DNA of 64,000 bases from Sinonovacula constricta (lineage: Eukaryota > Mollusca > Bivalvia > Cardiida > Solecurtidae), in NCBI GenBank assembly GCA_007844125.1, contig CM017569.1:11727686-11791685 (forward strand). The letters are read 5' to 3'. Below are positions 24,401 through 36,200 of the stretch, piece after piece. Each line of letters begins with the position of its first letter. Position 1 is the first letter of the stretch. Made by a program: the position numbers and the translations under genes. Below the pieces are notes generated by a model. That model did no database searches. It was not told where the DNA came from and was given only the letters and a program-made list of their open reading frames with translations.

Positions 24401-27400
24401 GTTTATTATTCCACCAACAGTGCTCTATATGTAGTTTATCATCCTGCCTACAGTTCTCTACATGTGGTTTATCATCCCACCAACAGTGCTCTACATGTGG
24501 TTTATCATCCCACCGACAGTGCTCTACATGTAGTTTATCATCCTACCAACAGTGCTCTACAAATGGTTTATCATCCCACCAACAGTGCTCTACATGTAGT
24601 TTACCATCCCACTAACAGTGCTCTACACGTAGTTTACCATCCCACCAACAGTGCTCTACATGTAGTTTATCATCCTACCAACAGTGCTCTACAAATGGTT
24701 TATCATCCCACAAGTGTTCTACACATGGCTTACCATCCCACCAACAGTGTTCTACATGTGTTTACATCTTAATGTGCATCAGAATATACATCCTGATTAT
24801 AGCGTGACACCACTCCACTGAATTGTATGGTGAGGGAGGACAAAATGTGTTCTGAAGTCATAATAAGTGAAAATAAATTATGTCTTGGCTTTAATGTCAA
24901 AATCGTTTTTGAATCATTTGGAGATGATGTTAAATTTAAAGCAACGGACATGCTGTCTTCACTGTAAGCTTTAACTATTCTATTTTGAAAGACATACTGT
25001 TCAGGTTTGGATCAAACATCACCATGGATTTCTGTGCCTTAGGCAGGATGTTGAAAGAAAAACAGCTAGTGTATGTGTATGCTAATAGGTTAACTCATTT
25101 CCATACCAGGTCTGTTCTGTTTCATCTTCTTCTGTCCACAGGAATTTGTGATTTTCTCGAATCACATCAAAGTCAGACTTGTCTCTTGATCTATACAAAT
25201 ATAAAAGATAGTTTAATTAACATTCAGATATTGATAAGTAACAATATTCTTTAATAAAACTACCAAAATTTGAAGTGTGTCTGCTTAATTATTTATATGG
25301 TATTTAATCTTAAAATCCAAAAGTTTCAACAATTGTATAATGTACTATAACTGTTTCTCTGGCTTAATGTTATACTCAGGGAAAAAACTAAATATTATTG
25401 AATGAAAAGATACAATATCAAACAAGGTTTTTAAAAATATAATTTGTCAATAACAAACTAAAATACATAATTTTTCAAAGATACAATAAGTTTATTATAT
25501 CTGTAAACAACTGACTTCCCATAAATCTAATGAAAATATCAACATACACCAAGGTAGTTAACATAAATGTCATATTCATGTATTAGGTAAAATAAAAACA
25601 CTTACGTGTCCCTCTTGAAATCTGTGCCTGAGCCACCATAGTACATCAAATAGTTGTTCACCAGAACCTTATGACGATCAAACTGACAGTAGTCAAGGAC
25701 AATAGCATGCACCAGAGGAACAGGCACCCAAAACTTTCTACAACAAAACTGTCCATAATAGCTTACTCCACTTTTTTCAGTGCTGATTAGTATAATGAAA
25801 TTTCTAAGAATAAAAGGGGCATAACTTTGCCAGAAAAAAATCTGGGTTACTTGCCCCTTTAAAAAATGGGTTCCCTTTTGATACTTATAAGTATTCCAAG
25901 TTATAACAGAATATTTTTAGATGGTTTTAAGAAATGGGCCTTAACTAAAATGTTAACTAATGCTGAAACTGTTGAGAGGGTATCGACAATAGCTCCATAT
26001 TCTTTGAAAAGTAGAGTTAAAAATTGCTGATAATCCACATTTTGCACCTATAATTTTCATTATAATTCATTTGCATCAACTCCAGTCAAAAAGCTGAATC
26101 TATTTTAAAGGGTCGCTATTTTGTTTTTGTGGTAGCAAAAAAACAACACCTTATTTTATAAATGGTATTGCCAAATGCTCTTAACAGACATCAATTTTTA
26201 ATGCACCGTTCGTGAAATAAATCTGCAAATGTTTGTTTTTGTCTTTTTGATTTCATCAACAAATGCACTTATGTTTAACAAAAATATGCCTTAGTGACAC
26301 ACGTTTTTTGCCAAAGGAGAGTAATGTACTATTAAACTTTAAGAGTTATCGATTGTTACACATATGACATCATTGACATTTGTTGCTGGTCATGAAGTTG
26401 ACACAGACTAGTAAGCGTGTTTGCTAATCCCTAAGAAAAGGTGTGAAAATTGCCTCAGAGATAAACTTATTATCGAGCTTTGGCAATCAGGTCAGCAGGA
26501 ATGGAATAATGCATATTACTAAAATCGGGCTGTCACCTTATGCATATAGTCATTAATTTTTAACAAAGATTAAGATGAAAAGGTTTGGAGTTTGAATACT
26601 TTATTCAATAAAATATAATATGCATATAACCGTTATTTCAGTCAATAAATTTAGTCAATAAAGGATAAAGCATTTGAGCACATGATTCTATGCTGCCATA
26701 CAATGTACATTTGTATGTTGTAAACATTCAGTCAATAAAGGATACAGCATTTGAACACAGGAGTCTATGCTACCATACAATGTACATTTCTATGTTGTAA
26801 ACATTCAGTCAATAAAGGATACAGCATTTGAACACAGGATTCTATGCTACCATACAATGTACATTTCTATGTTGTAAAAATTCAGTCAATAAAGGATACA
26901 GCATTTGGACACAGGAGTCTATGCTACCATACAATGTACATTTCTATGTTGTAAACATTCAGTCAATAAAGGATACAGCATTTGAACACAGGAGTCTATG
27001 CTACCATACAATGTACATTTCTATGTTGTAAAAATTCAGTCAATAAAGGATACAGCATTTAAGCTCACGATTCTATGTCTCATTATCCTTCCTTCCTCCC
27101 TGAAAAAGAAAACTGCATATCAGGACTTTAGATAGAAGTGTTGAAGGTAAGTAAAACTGACACATGAAACCTTGATGTTAATATTATTATTACAGGTATG
27201 TAAGGACAAATCTATGTTTGTGCATAGGTCAAGAAATGCTTGAAAAACTGGCTGAAGTCATACATCATTAGTCATCTAACATAACTATTCTGAAGTACTT
27301 TTATTTAGTATGGCGGGGTATATTAAAACTTTGTGACAAACTCTTCCTCCAACTCCTTTTTGTAATCCTTTGATACTTACTTGATCAACTCCTACCACAA

Positions 27401-29631
27401 CTCCCTTAAGTGGCCCTTCAATACCTACTTCTCAACTCCTCTTCCGGGTTCCTTCTGTGAAACCTTCTAATACTTACATGGCAAACTTATACCCAAACTT
27501 CCTTTGTGACCCTTTGATGTGTACTTGGCAACTTCTCCTTCAATTCCCTTTTGTGACCTTCTGACACCTATTTGGCAACTCCTACTCCAGATACCTCTTA
27601 GGATTAGTTGACACTAACATGACAAAATCCTCCTTCAACTACTTTTTGTATCCATTTTTTACTTACCAGTACTTGATATAATCCTCACCCAGCTCTCTTT
27701 TGTGAGTATTTGATAGCTACTTGGCCACTCTTACTCCAAGTTTCTTTTATAACTATTTGATACTTACTTGACAAACTCTTCTTCTAACTCTCTTTTGTGA
27801 CCCTTTGAACTTTTCTTTCTCTTCTCTTTCTTTGCAAGGTCTTCATACTTCCTTCTAAAATAATATTAAGATATATTTTTATATTGGCATATTTTTTTCT
27901 CATGAACAAAAAACATTTCATTCACTTGAAGTATAAGTAGTACAGTCTTCACTGTGGTAGCAAATCATCAACAACTGACATGTTTATTGGGTTGATCATT
28001 CTACCAACTATCTTCATGATACCACAAGCAGAGGATGTATACCAGTACCATTTTACCCTTTACATACTACAATTGTTATGATGAATGCTACATTCTTATT
28101 TTTATTATTAATTTCATGTTTAGGCAACTAGATGTTTTGATAAAGACTTGGCACCTAATAGTGTATATCATGATCAGCAAGCTCCTAGTCATGGCCTTCT
28201 CGATTTTTTTGTGAATAAACTAAGAGCCTGAAAGTAATGTTTGTTTCCATTGTTAGAATAACACTCTATTTTTTTCCAAATATATTAAGGTAGAGTAAAA
28301 CAAATAAATGGAAGATTTCTTTAAGATAAATTTGAATAATAGTAAAGTATATAAAAAATGAAATGAAATGTGTGCATAAATTTTTAGCATCAACCCATCT
28401 AACTACCGATATTTAAAAAACATAGCATATAATATTAAAGGTTACCTTTTTCTTTCAGTTTCACTGTCAAATTCAAAATCAGATTCATATGTCCCAGCCT
28501 TTTGAGTCTGAAAAACAAAAGCATTTAAATAAAATAAAATAATATATATTGTAATTGTAATAATAACTTAGGAGAAGTGCAACTTAACTTTTTTCATTCA
28601 TGATAACTAATGATGATGTGATCATCTCTGGGCTATACTTTCCGCATAATATAAAGCTGCTACAATCCCAATATGTCTCAACTTTCCACAAATCAAATGT
28701 CCTGAGGTTTTCACAAGGTTAGAGTCTTTGTAACATTGACTTGATGCATTTCTAAAAGGCATTGAAAATACTGTCTTCATTGCCACCCATTAAACCCCAA
28801 CCAAATAGAAATAAGGATGTCACCCAGTTAGGGGCTCATATTCAAGATAGATAAACCATATTTCTATAAAACATTGAAGTTTATTACCTTATCATACAAC
28901 AATTTGATAATAAAAACAACATAATATGTTATAATAGTAGGCTTATTTAAAACATTCTACATTTTTAGATTAAAATAAATTCTGAAAGTAGGAGACAAGG
29001 ACACATATTTTACTACAACACTATTCTTGCTTGCTACCACAATGGGAGACAAATGACCCTAAGTAAACTAATGTTTTACTGTCATTATAATGAGGGTCAT
29101 GACCATACTGCCACCCAGAATGTAGTCCATGGGCTTGAAACAAAACAAACAGGTGTGTACTGCTGATCAACTTTCATTGTTAACTGAAGAATTATATACC
29201 CGTAACTGATGACTTACATACCTAAGAGCTCTTTCAAGGCTTTTTTCTCTGCCAGGGGAAGGGGACCCATGCTCTATAATTTTTTGGAAAATAATGTGAT
29301 TTCTTCCTTTAAAGAGAATGAAAAAACCTGATATTAAGTTACTTTTGGGGGAAAACTACACGATTTTAATGAAATTTTCTGAGGGGAAGGCGCCTGGGCA
29401 CCTGTAAATGGCTCCAACTGAATGCTCCAGCTGTTTCCAGCTGGGTAGGCCCTCTGTACAACCAACTGAGCTGGACATCAGATGCCTTGCATACCAATCC
29501 CAAGGGCTCAGCATAATAACCTTTTTTAGTATAAGCAGTTGAAGTTTATTTGTCAAAAATTGGGGTTATCAGTAAGTTGGCACCCCTGGATGACAGTTTA
29601 AGCTATTTCTGTAATTGGTGCTCGTTACCAT
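18481..29631 (-). CDS. FRA10AC1: FRA10AC1 homologue (spliceosome-associated nuclear protein)
   Basis: Ten minus-strand exons join in phase: 28508-28446, 27854-27768, 25737-25606, 25190-25107, 23356-23226, 22808-22695, 20548-20506, 19888-19800, 19361-19223 and 18523-18481 (stop TGA 18483-18481). They give about 308 residues, close to the 315 of the human protein. Diagnostic blocks in order are YESDFEFD near the N-terminus, RHKVLVNNYLMYYGG, DFDVIRENHKFLW, RLAKKYYDKLFKEYCIADLS, a C-x4-C (FICGSKKC) and C-x2-C (LCPDC) pair that probably bind zinc, WEVNFGYVEDGEK, a Lys/Glu-rich tail, and the acidic end EDEFDEYFEDMFL. The human protein is nuclear and linked to spliceosomal complexes. The start exon is uncertain: ATG at 29631-29629 directly precedes donor GTAACG, but the best exon-2 acceptor (after 28509) is out of phase with it; a weaker acceptor six or more bases inside exon 2 would fit. 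Divergent neighbour: EXOSC1. Confidence 0.93.
20150..20400 (-). mobile_element. tRNA-derived SINE, family 2 (intron of FRA10AC1)
   Basis: On the minus strand there is an A-box-like TTAGCTCACGGTAGAG, a B-box-like GAGTTCAAACTC, then a body shared with the copies at 46.5, 47.2 and 57.3 kb (AAGGGTATTTCCATGACTGG, GACTGGGTGTGGTATTATG, ACAGCATGCC). Its 3' tail is lost. Confidence 0.7.
21640..22230. repeat. Degenerate dispersed repeat (GGTCAAGGT / TGACCTTCGAACC type)
   Basis: Partial copies of a dispersed element lie here and at 21100-21190. Each has ATGACCAATGTC, then (A/T)AGTTTGAGGA and GGCTCAGA-like phrases, with GGTCAAGGTAGTTGTGACC upstream at about 21748. Similar repeats are common in bivalve genomes. 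They sit in the FRA10AC1 intron between the exons at 22695 and 20548. Confidence 0.5.
22400..22541. repeat. 71-bp tandem duplication
   Basis: Two adjacent 71-bp copies (22400-22470 and 22471-22541) begin GTTTATAA(C/T)AGTGGTG and end AGAGAGGTCATTC, with only a few differences. They lie about 150 bp past the donor of the FRA10AC1 exon 22808-22695. Confidence 0.85.
23931..24765. repeat. 33-bp minisatellite with a 264-bp higher-order unit
   Basis: About 25 copies of a 33-bp unit, plus-strand core TTTATCATCCCACCAACAG then TGCTCTACATG. An eight-unit block recurs: the variant series ACAAACAG, AGTGTTCTACAAG, CTATATG, CTTTATAAATGG, TTATTCC, CTGCCTACAGTTC appears at about 23995-24200 and again at 24258-24465. 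The phase of 33 keeps frames open on both strands (11-residue periods such as VYHPTNSALHV), but this is an intron of FRA10AC1 and I do not call a protein. The core matches the 3' end of SINE family 2. Confidence 0.9.
26640..27080. repeat. 77-bp minisatellite (5-6 copies)
   Basis: The unit runs from CATTCAGTCAATAAAGGATA through ACAGGAGTCTATGCTACC to ACATTTCTATGTTGTAAA, with few differences among the middle copies and more at the first. It lies in the FRA10AC1 intron between the exons at 27768 and 25737. Confidence 0.88.
27328..27767 (-). repeat. Degenerate array of copies of an exon 3' end plus splice donor
   Basis: Immediately past the donor of the FRA10AC1 exon 27854-27768, the last bases of the exon (encoding about KRELEEEFVK) and the first intron bases (GTAAGTATCAAA) recur eight or nine times at about 50-bp spacing. 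On the plus strand each copy reads like TACTTAC(T/A)TGACAAACTC, TTC(C/T)TCCAACTC, CTTTTGTGACC. The copies near 27370 and 27465 keep GTAAGTAT-type donors; others have decayed. Confidence 0.75.
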
Positions 29632-30210
29632 GACGGGCTTTTCGTTTTGTATGTTAAGTTAAAATTAGTTTACCTTATGTTAAATGTAACAGAAGCAGAT
29701 AATGGAATTCGTTCCACCTAATTCTAGTAAGCCTGCAGTGTACACAAACAACACAATATGTCACAAGCCACCATGTTGAATAATTATGTTTGAAAACATA
29801 TAAAGAATGGCAGTTAAAGATGATTATTGATAATTCCATAACGATAAAGGAAAGGAGTTTACCAAGGACATCGATCGACCTTCGGCCATTCTTTGCAGAA
29901 CAATTTATTTGCAAATATATTCCGCAAATCTGGACGGTATGCAGAACACAAGCGCCTCTGCAACTCGGATGCAGTAATTTTAGAACAATCTACTTTTGTG
30001 GGGTGTTGTTAAAGCGTTTAGCAAATCAATGTGTTACTTTGTTGATTTGTTTTAATAATGTAAAAACAAGTCAAAATAATTTTCATTCGAAGTATTATTT
30101 TAAAAAATCCAAACCAATACATTTGCACAGGAATTCTTTTTCAATTCGTTTTACAAGTTCGCATTACGAATCTTTACACCCCTACAAGAAAATAAGCTGG
30201 TCCAAACAAA
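29632..30210. promoter_or_regulatory. Divergent promoter region between FRA10AC1 and EXOSC1
   Basis: About 580 bp separate the candidate FRA10AC1 start (29631, minus) from the EXOSC1 ATG (30211, plus). No convincing TATA box is placed for either gene. A YY1-like AAGATGGC sits at 30241-30248, just inside EXOSC1 intron 1, a usual position for that site in housekeeping genes. Shared regulation is inferred from the geometry. Confidence 0.5.
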
Positions 30211-33200
30211 ATGTCTGCGCCCATGATATGTGTTCCAGGTAAGATGGCAAAAAGAAATCGGTTTCTGGTCGGATAGTGTTAACGAAAATTAAAAACTAAA
30301 ATTATAATTCATTTCAATTAACTATGCAAATGGTATTCATTTGTTTTATGACATTAAGTGTTTGCCGAATGAAAAAGTTTTACGTAAGTAGTTTTCGCGA
30401 TTTTACAACCAATTTAGGGACGTTTCGGTAAATGATCAGGACGGTAAACTGATCTTATATAGAGAATTGTCTGGATTTTAAGTGTAGTGCATATATGCAC
30501 TTCCAACAGCTTTGCTTTTGGGTTAATCCTTAAGCAACGTGGTTAAGTGTCTGCTGTCCAGGGTTCGATCTCATTTAAGGACAGGATATTTGGGCCTGTA
30601 TAAAACGCAGCTTTTAACGCAGCCTGTATAAACATATAGGGAAAACGCAGCTTTTACGCAGCCTGTATAGAATATATAAGGGGAAGGTGTGATTTTCACT
30701 GCGGTTATGCATTTAATGAAAAAATAAGACAAAATGTTGTTTGATAAGAATAGAAGGCTTATTTATCAATAATATATGAATGAATTATAAATAAAAAATA
30801 AATATAATTGATGTTTTAATATTGTAATTTAGTTAACGCGGTCGCTAATTTGACCTCACCACCGAAAAGAAGAACTCAATGCAAAAAGAAGGAATCTTTT
30901 TATTCATGAACAGATTTTTATTGCATGTTCATTCTAATATTGTCAAAAAAAAGGTCTTCAGGTTTAACAGAAAGTTAAAAAATGAATGATAAAAATAACA
31001 AAAGTCTTCGCAGCAGGATTGTGGTATATCGTTGGCACCAGCCATTACTACCACCACCTGAAATTGAATCATGTTCGGGATTTCCTAATATACATATCTT
31101 TTATATCCAACATTATACACTTAACCAATGTTCTAACTACACCGAATGTAAAATTTCAATACTCCGCATGGAAGTGGAGTACACGTGTCATTGTGCCAAT
31201 AAACATGTTCGTATCGTTGTTGATTTCGTATCATTGATTGGATGATAAGAGCACGGTCAATTAATTTAGGTGTCACAAGACACGCCCATTAACATTGTGA
31301 CATGCAACAAGAAGGATACCGTCTTGCCGTTAAATTTTTATTAAATTTATGAACAAAACAAAAATGAACGTTCATATCACCGGAGAAACAAATATTTACT
31401 AATACATCAAATTTCGTAATTTTTCTTATCATGAACCAGTTTGCTGTTTTTGTTTTTAATTATAAATAACTGTTTATACCATTTCTTTCTTGCGCTTATC
31501 GTTACAAGTTATAAACAACAATAATAAATTAAATTTTTTTTTTTTTTTGTAATTCTACTCAGAAATATTCAAATTTCAAAAATGTAAATATTTCATGTAA
31601 TATTACAGACAGACGGACAGACATCATAATTTTATTTTGTTAACTTGAATGTATCTCTTTAAATTATAGTATGCGCACTTTATATCTTCGTAATAATCCA
31701 ACATTATCCTTTTCATATCATATTATCGTAAGATACAATATATTTATCGAATAAACTGTTAGTGTCATCGCCAATACTTCACGTTATTAGAAAAGGACAG
31801 TGATATGATTATATCATTATAAAACACCCTTTACCGACACTGAAGGAACCACTTGGAACACAATGTCCAGATCCAAAAAGTCTTTGACTTTGTATCCTGG
31901 ATAGCACAAAGTGACAATATTTTCAGAGTCAATGTACTCGTGCAAGTACTTCACTTGGCTATGTCCAAAAACTAAAGCCATTTTTATTCCAACACAAACA
32001 CACAATAAAGTAGATATATTTATATGAAAAGTGAACACTAATTAACACAAAATCTCAACTGTTTATAAACTAAATCTAGATATATCCGTTTGAAACGAAA
32101 ATTTGCGAACATAGATCAAATAAACAATAAAACAAATATTATGGAATATAGCCTGAATGACTGTTTGTAAGCAAGTTTGCAGGCAGAATGACTAAAACAT
32201 AACATTGAAAATATATACTGCAACAAAGTCAATTTTTGAATTATTGAGTGATGACAATTTTGTTCAATAACAATAGAACTCGACAAAAATAATTTCTGTA
32301 ATAACTAACAAAAAACTCAATTTCCATTGATGCGCTTTTTAAAAGGCATAAGGTATCTTTCAAGTTACCGACATAAAGGAGTAAGAATGAATAATTAATA
32401 TCTGTATGTGGAATTATTAAATAAACAATGTATTTGTTTGTAGCGCATCCTACATAATTCGAATGTTATATGGGACAAAAAGTCAGGATAAAGTATTACA
32501 TTATTTTACAATTTATAACAAAATTAAAAGAAAATTCGGATATAGATGTATCTTTTTGCAAGTGATTTGGACGTAAAGAAAATCTATAGGTAATTCAGAA
32601 AATTACCTCAACATAATAAATAAATATTTTCACTTATTTGGTAAACACACAATACTATATCATAAAGATATAACGATATTTTAATGAAATTACTATAAAG
32701 AACAGTGAATACTTCTTTTTTTATAAACACAACATATTGTCTAGTAATATATTTAGAAAAAGCTGCGTTTTCCCTATATATCTATACAGACCGTGCAGCT
32801 GCGTTTTATACACGAAAAACGCAGCCTGCATAACGCAGCCTGCGTTAAAAGCTGCGTTTTATATTGGCCCAGGATATTTCTCCTCTCGGACTTACTTTAA
32901 AAGTGTGTGTTTGCCATGGGGAGGTTTACTTTGAAAGTGTGTGTTTGCCATGGGGAAGTGGGGAGTCTGGTGGCGGATTACACTGGCACACACATATTTC
33001 AACAAAAAATTCATTGGGCAAACACCTTTGAAAGAATCTTATGTAGCTTATTTCACCAGATGAGTGCTATATAATATATTGGAATGTGTGTAAAAATTCA
33101 GGGGTGTAGAAATCCTATGCCCTATTTGCCCAACACAGGAAATGTCATTGTCAGACAAGTTGAATTGTTTGTCACAGTTGTCGTCAAACAACTAAATTTT

Positions 33201-36200
33201 TGTTGTATAATGTTTTTATATATCAAGAAACTTTTTGTGCTAAAAGTAATTTTTAATAAATCCATGAAACATTGAGAATGAAATCAGTCAAGAACTCAGA
33301 TAAAATTTATCGTAGCATATCAGACATGTGATCTTTCCCGATTTCCCGGGAGACTCTCAATATAAGGAGAACATCAATTCTCCTGCTTTGATGTTCCCGA
33401 CAGAATTAACCCCACTCTTTCTAAAGACTGTCCCAGTCAGTAGCTACCAGCTGATCATTTGATTACACAATAAAACCTACATAACCTACTGCAAGCGCCC
33501 AGCACCTGCATGTGTGTGGGTGCAGCAAATCAGATCACTGCCCATCATTGAGCATACCTAGTGTTAATTGGTTGAGACGATAATTTCGTGCCCTGCCTAC
33601 TGATGTAAGAAGGTAACCGTCACAAACTGTATACCTTGATTGACAATATAACCACACCCATTTAGCGAATGATGGAAATCATGCCAAATTAGTATCACAT
33701 GTTCTATTTTCTAACACAGCACTGTTGAAAATGGAAGCAATGCTTAATGCACGTGCAGACGCAGGCAATGGAATGAGCTTCGAAATTTTAAATGTTCAAT
33801 AACCTGTTAATAGGATGCTATGAGAACTGTTCTCTTTTACCCAAACTCAGGCACAGGATAATTAGAATGAATGTCTTCATTTTTTTCCTTAAAGAGTCAA
33901 TGTACTAATTTCCAGCATTATTATTGCGGTTGATGAACCTCCTGAGTGCCAAAAGTACAATGATTTCCGTTTACGTCAGTACACTAAATACACTATGCAA
34001 ATCAAGTAAATATGTAGAAAAATTGACATGCATGCACTTGATTGCAGGCAATTAACCTCACAGAATAATTCAGAAACTTTTACCAACTGACCTGCATATG
34101 AGCCTTACAAAAAAAAAAAAAACTAGTGCTAATTATATGTGTGACGCCATCCTGCAAAGTGCCATTTTGTCAGCAGACTACATTTTTTTAAACTGATGCG
34201 TTCGTGTGTACTCATATATGACAAAGTCCTATGAGCACTGCAACATATACCAAAATTTGAAAAGGCACAGGACAACCTAAATGTAAAAGTAGTTATATGA
34301 TGAGTCATTTAACAAAATGAGCAAACCCAACAGTTACTGCCTTGGAACAGTCAGTTGGCAAAAGGGACAGACAGGAAGAATCACCAAGTCAGACTCAAAA
34401 CCTATTGGCATTATGAAATAAACACAAAAACATGTTTGCATGAAAGAGATGAATGTATGAAACAATAACACAGTTGAATATACAGAGCTTGCAACATGTA
34501 TTTTTGTGAATTGTGCTACTAAAACAATCAATGCTTTTAATTTGATACTTTGTAAGGCCTTTTGCTAACTGCATACTAGGACACTATAGGTACTCACAAA
34601 ACAACACATTGTGTAAGCCATGTAGGCAAGCTTCTAACCCTTAATATGTCGGGGGGAGGGGGGATTATGAGACAGAATTAGGAGACAAATCTGCAAGGGT
34701 CACAGGAACCTTGGAACTGATCAAAGCTAAGAAATGGAGAACATGGCTTTCTTTGACTTAAGATTTTTTAAGAGGAGTAAATTGTTTCTTAACTTTTCAA
34801 TAGTGTTGTTTCTATTTTAAAGAAAATTTGTCTTCCTCCTGCAGATATACATTTATCATAAAAGTAAATGGTTTTCGTGACAATTGATGCCATCTTATTT
34901 TGTGCATGAATAGTAAATGAAATGCCAACTATAGACAATTTTAAAACATTTTCTATTTCAACTAGTTCATACGACATCATTTATGTTTTAAGATGATGCA
35001 TTGTTAAAAGAATTCATTAATTAATGTAAAATAATTTGAGCTATTTTTGCAGAAGCATGTGACTTCTATATATAAAAAGAATCTGGACTTTTATCTCAGG
35101 AAGGACTTGGGAATAAAAGGAACACCCCAGAATCGGATAAAATCATATCTGACTGATAGGTCTATGAAAGTTATAATAAATAACTGTTCTTCGGAAACTG
35201 AGCCCCTAAAATATGGCATCCCACAGGGTCCCTGTGTTGGCCCAGTAAATTTTTACCATGTAAATGGCAGCTTTGAATAGGGTTGTACAAAAATACCCTG
35301 CTGATCTTTATGGATCTGCTGATGATCACAAGCTTGCTTTTAAGATTCTAGCGGGATGCCTTCATTCGAAACCTCTGTTCTACAACAACTAGGAGACTGT
35401 GTAAGGAGGTCATTGAGTGGATGAATTGTTTTAAATTAAAAATGAACAATTCAAAAGCAGAATGTTTCTGAACAACAACTGTTAGAAATCAACATATCAA
35501 GTATAGATAAATAAGTTGTGTCAATCATGTGAGAGACCTTGGTGTACAAATGACCAGTACCTTAAACTTTATAAGACCATATAAGGAAGAAATGTCAGGC
35601 TGCTCAATGATGTACTGTTAAGAAATCTCAAAGACATTCTTAAAAACATATCATGGAGATCAGTGGAGATTCTTGTGCATTGCCTAGTTCACTCCTATCT
35701 AGATTTTTGTAATGGACTTTTTTGTCAATATTCCAAACTATCAGATAGATAGACTACAAAAAGTTCAAAACCGTGCCACCAGAATTGTAACTAATGCATC
35801 CTTTGATCAAAACAGCAAAGACATGTTAAAATTACTTCATTGTGCGTGCACAATTTATGTTCAAAATACTAGTAATGGAATTTAGGGTTATACATTAAAC
35901 AGCTCCAGTTAATCTCCAACAACAGTTCACTCGCAACCAAGGTTGTTACAGACTATGGTCAACAGATGAAATTAATCTTAACATTCCCAGAACACGAACA
36001 AGGATGGCTGACAGGTCTATAGCTGTTAAAATCTGAAGTGGTGGAATGCTCTTCCGAATCATTGAAATTGCATTCAGAAGGAAGATTGATTCAAATGCAA
36101 ATTTCAGAGTCATTTGTTAAATGTTTTCTTTGACTAAAACATACTAGGACTGTAAAGCACAATTGAATATTCTACAATATATTTTGCACTATATAAATGA

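Noticed and set aside
23931..24765. A CRISPR-like array
   Set aside because: Units are head-to-tail with no unique spacers, in an intron of an animal gene.
23936..24772. Repeat proteins with 11-residue periods on both strands
   Set aside because: The array is intronic to FRA10AC1, derives from a SINE tail and is open on both strands because its period is divisible by three.
29221..29280. An extra FRA10AC1 exon ending at a strong GTATGTAAG donor
   Set aside because: The donor is good, but its phase does not give an open frame from the local ATG into the next exon. It could be non-coding or alternative.
29356..29556. A tRNA-like or coding element upstream of FRA10AC1 exon 2
   Set aside because: An AGCTCAGTTGG A-box-like string occurs on the minus strand, but no B box follows at the right distance and the 66-codon frame has no recognised family.
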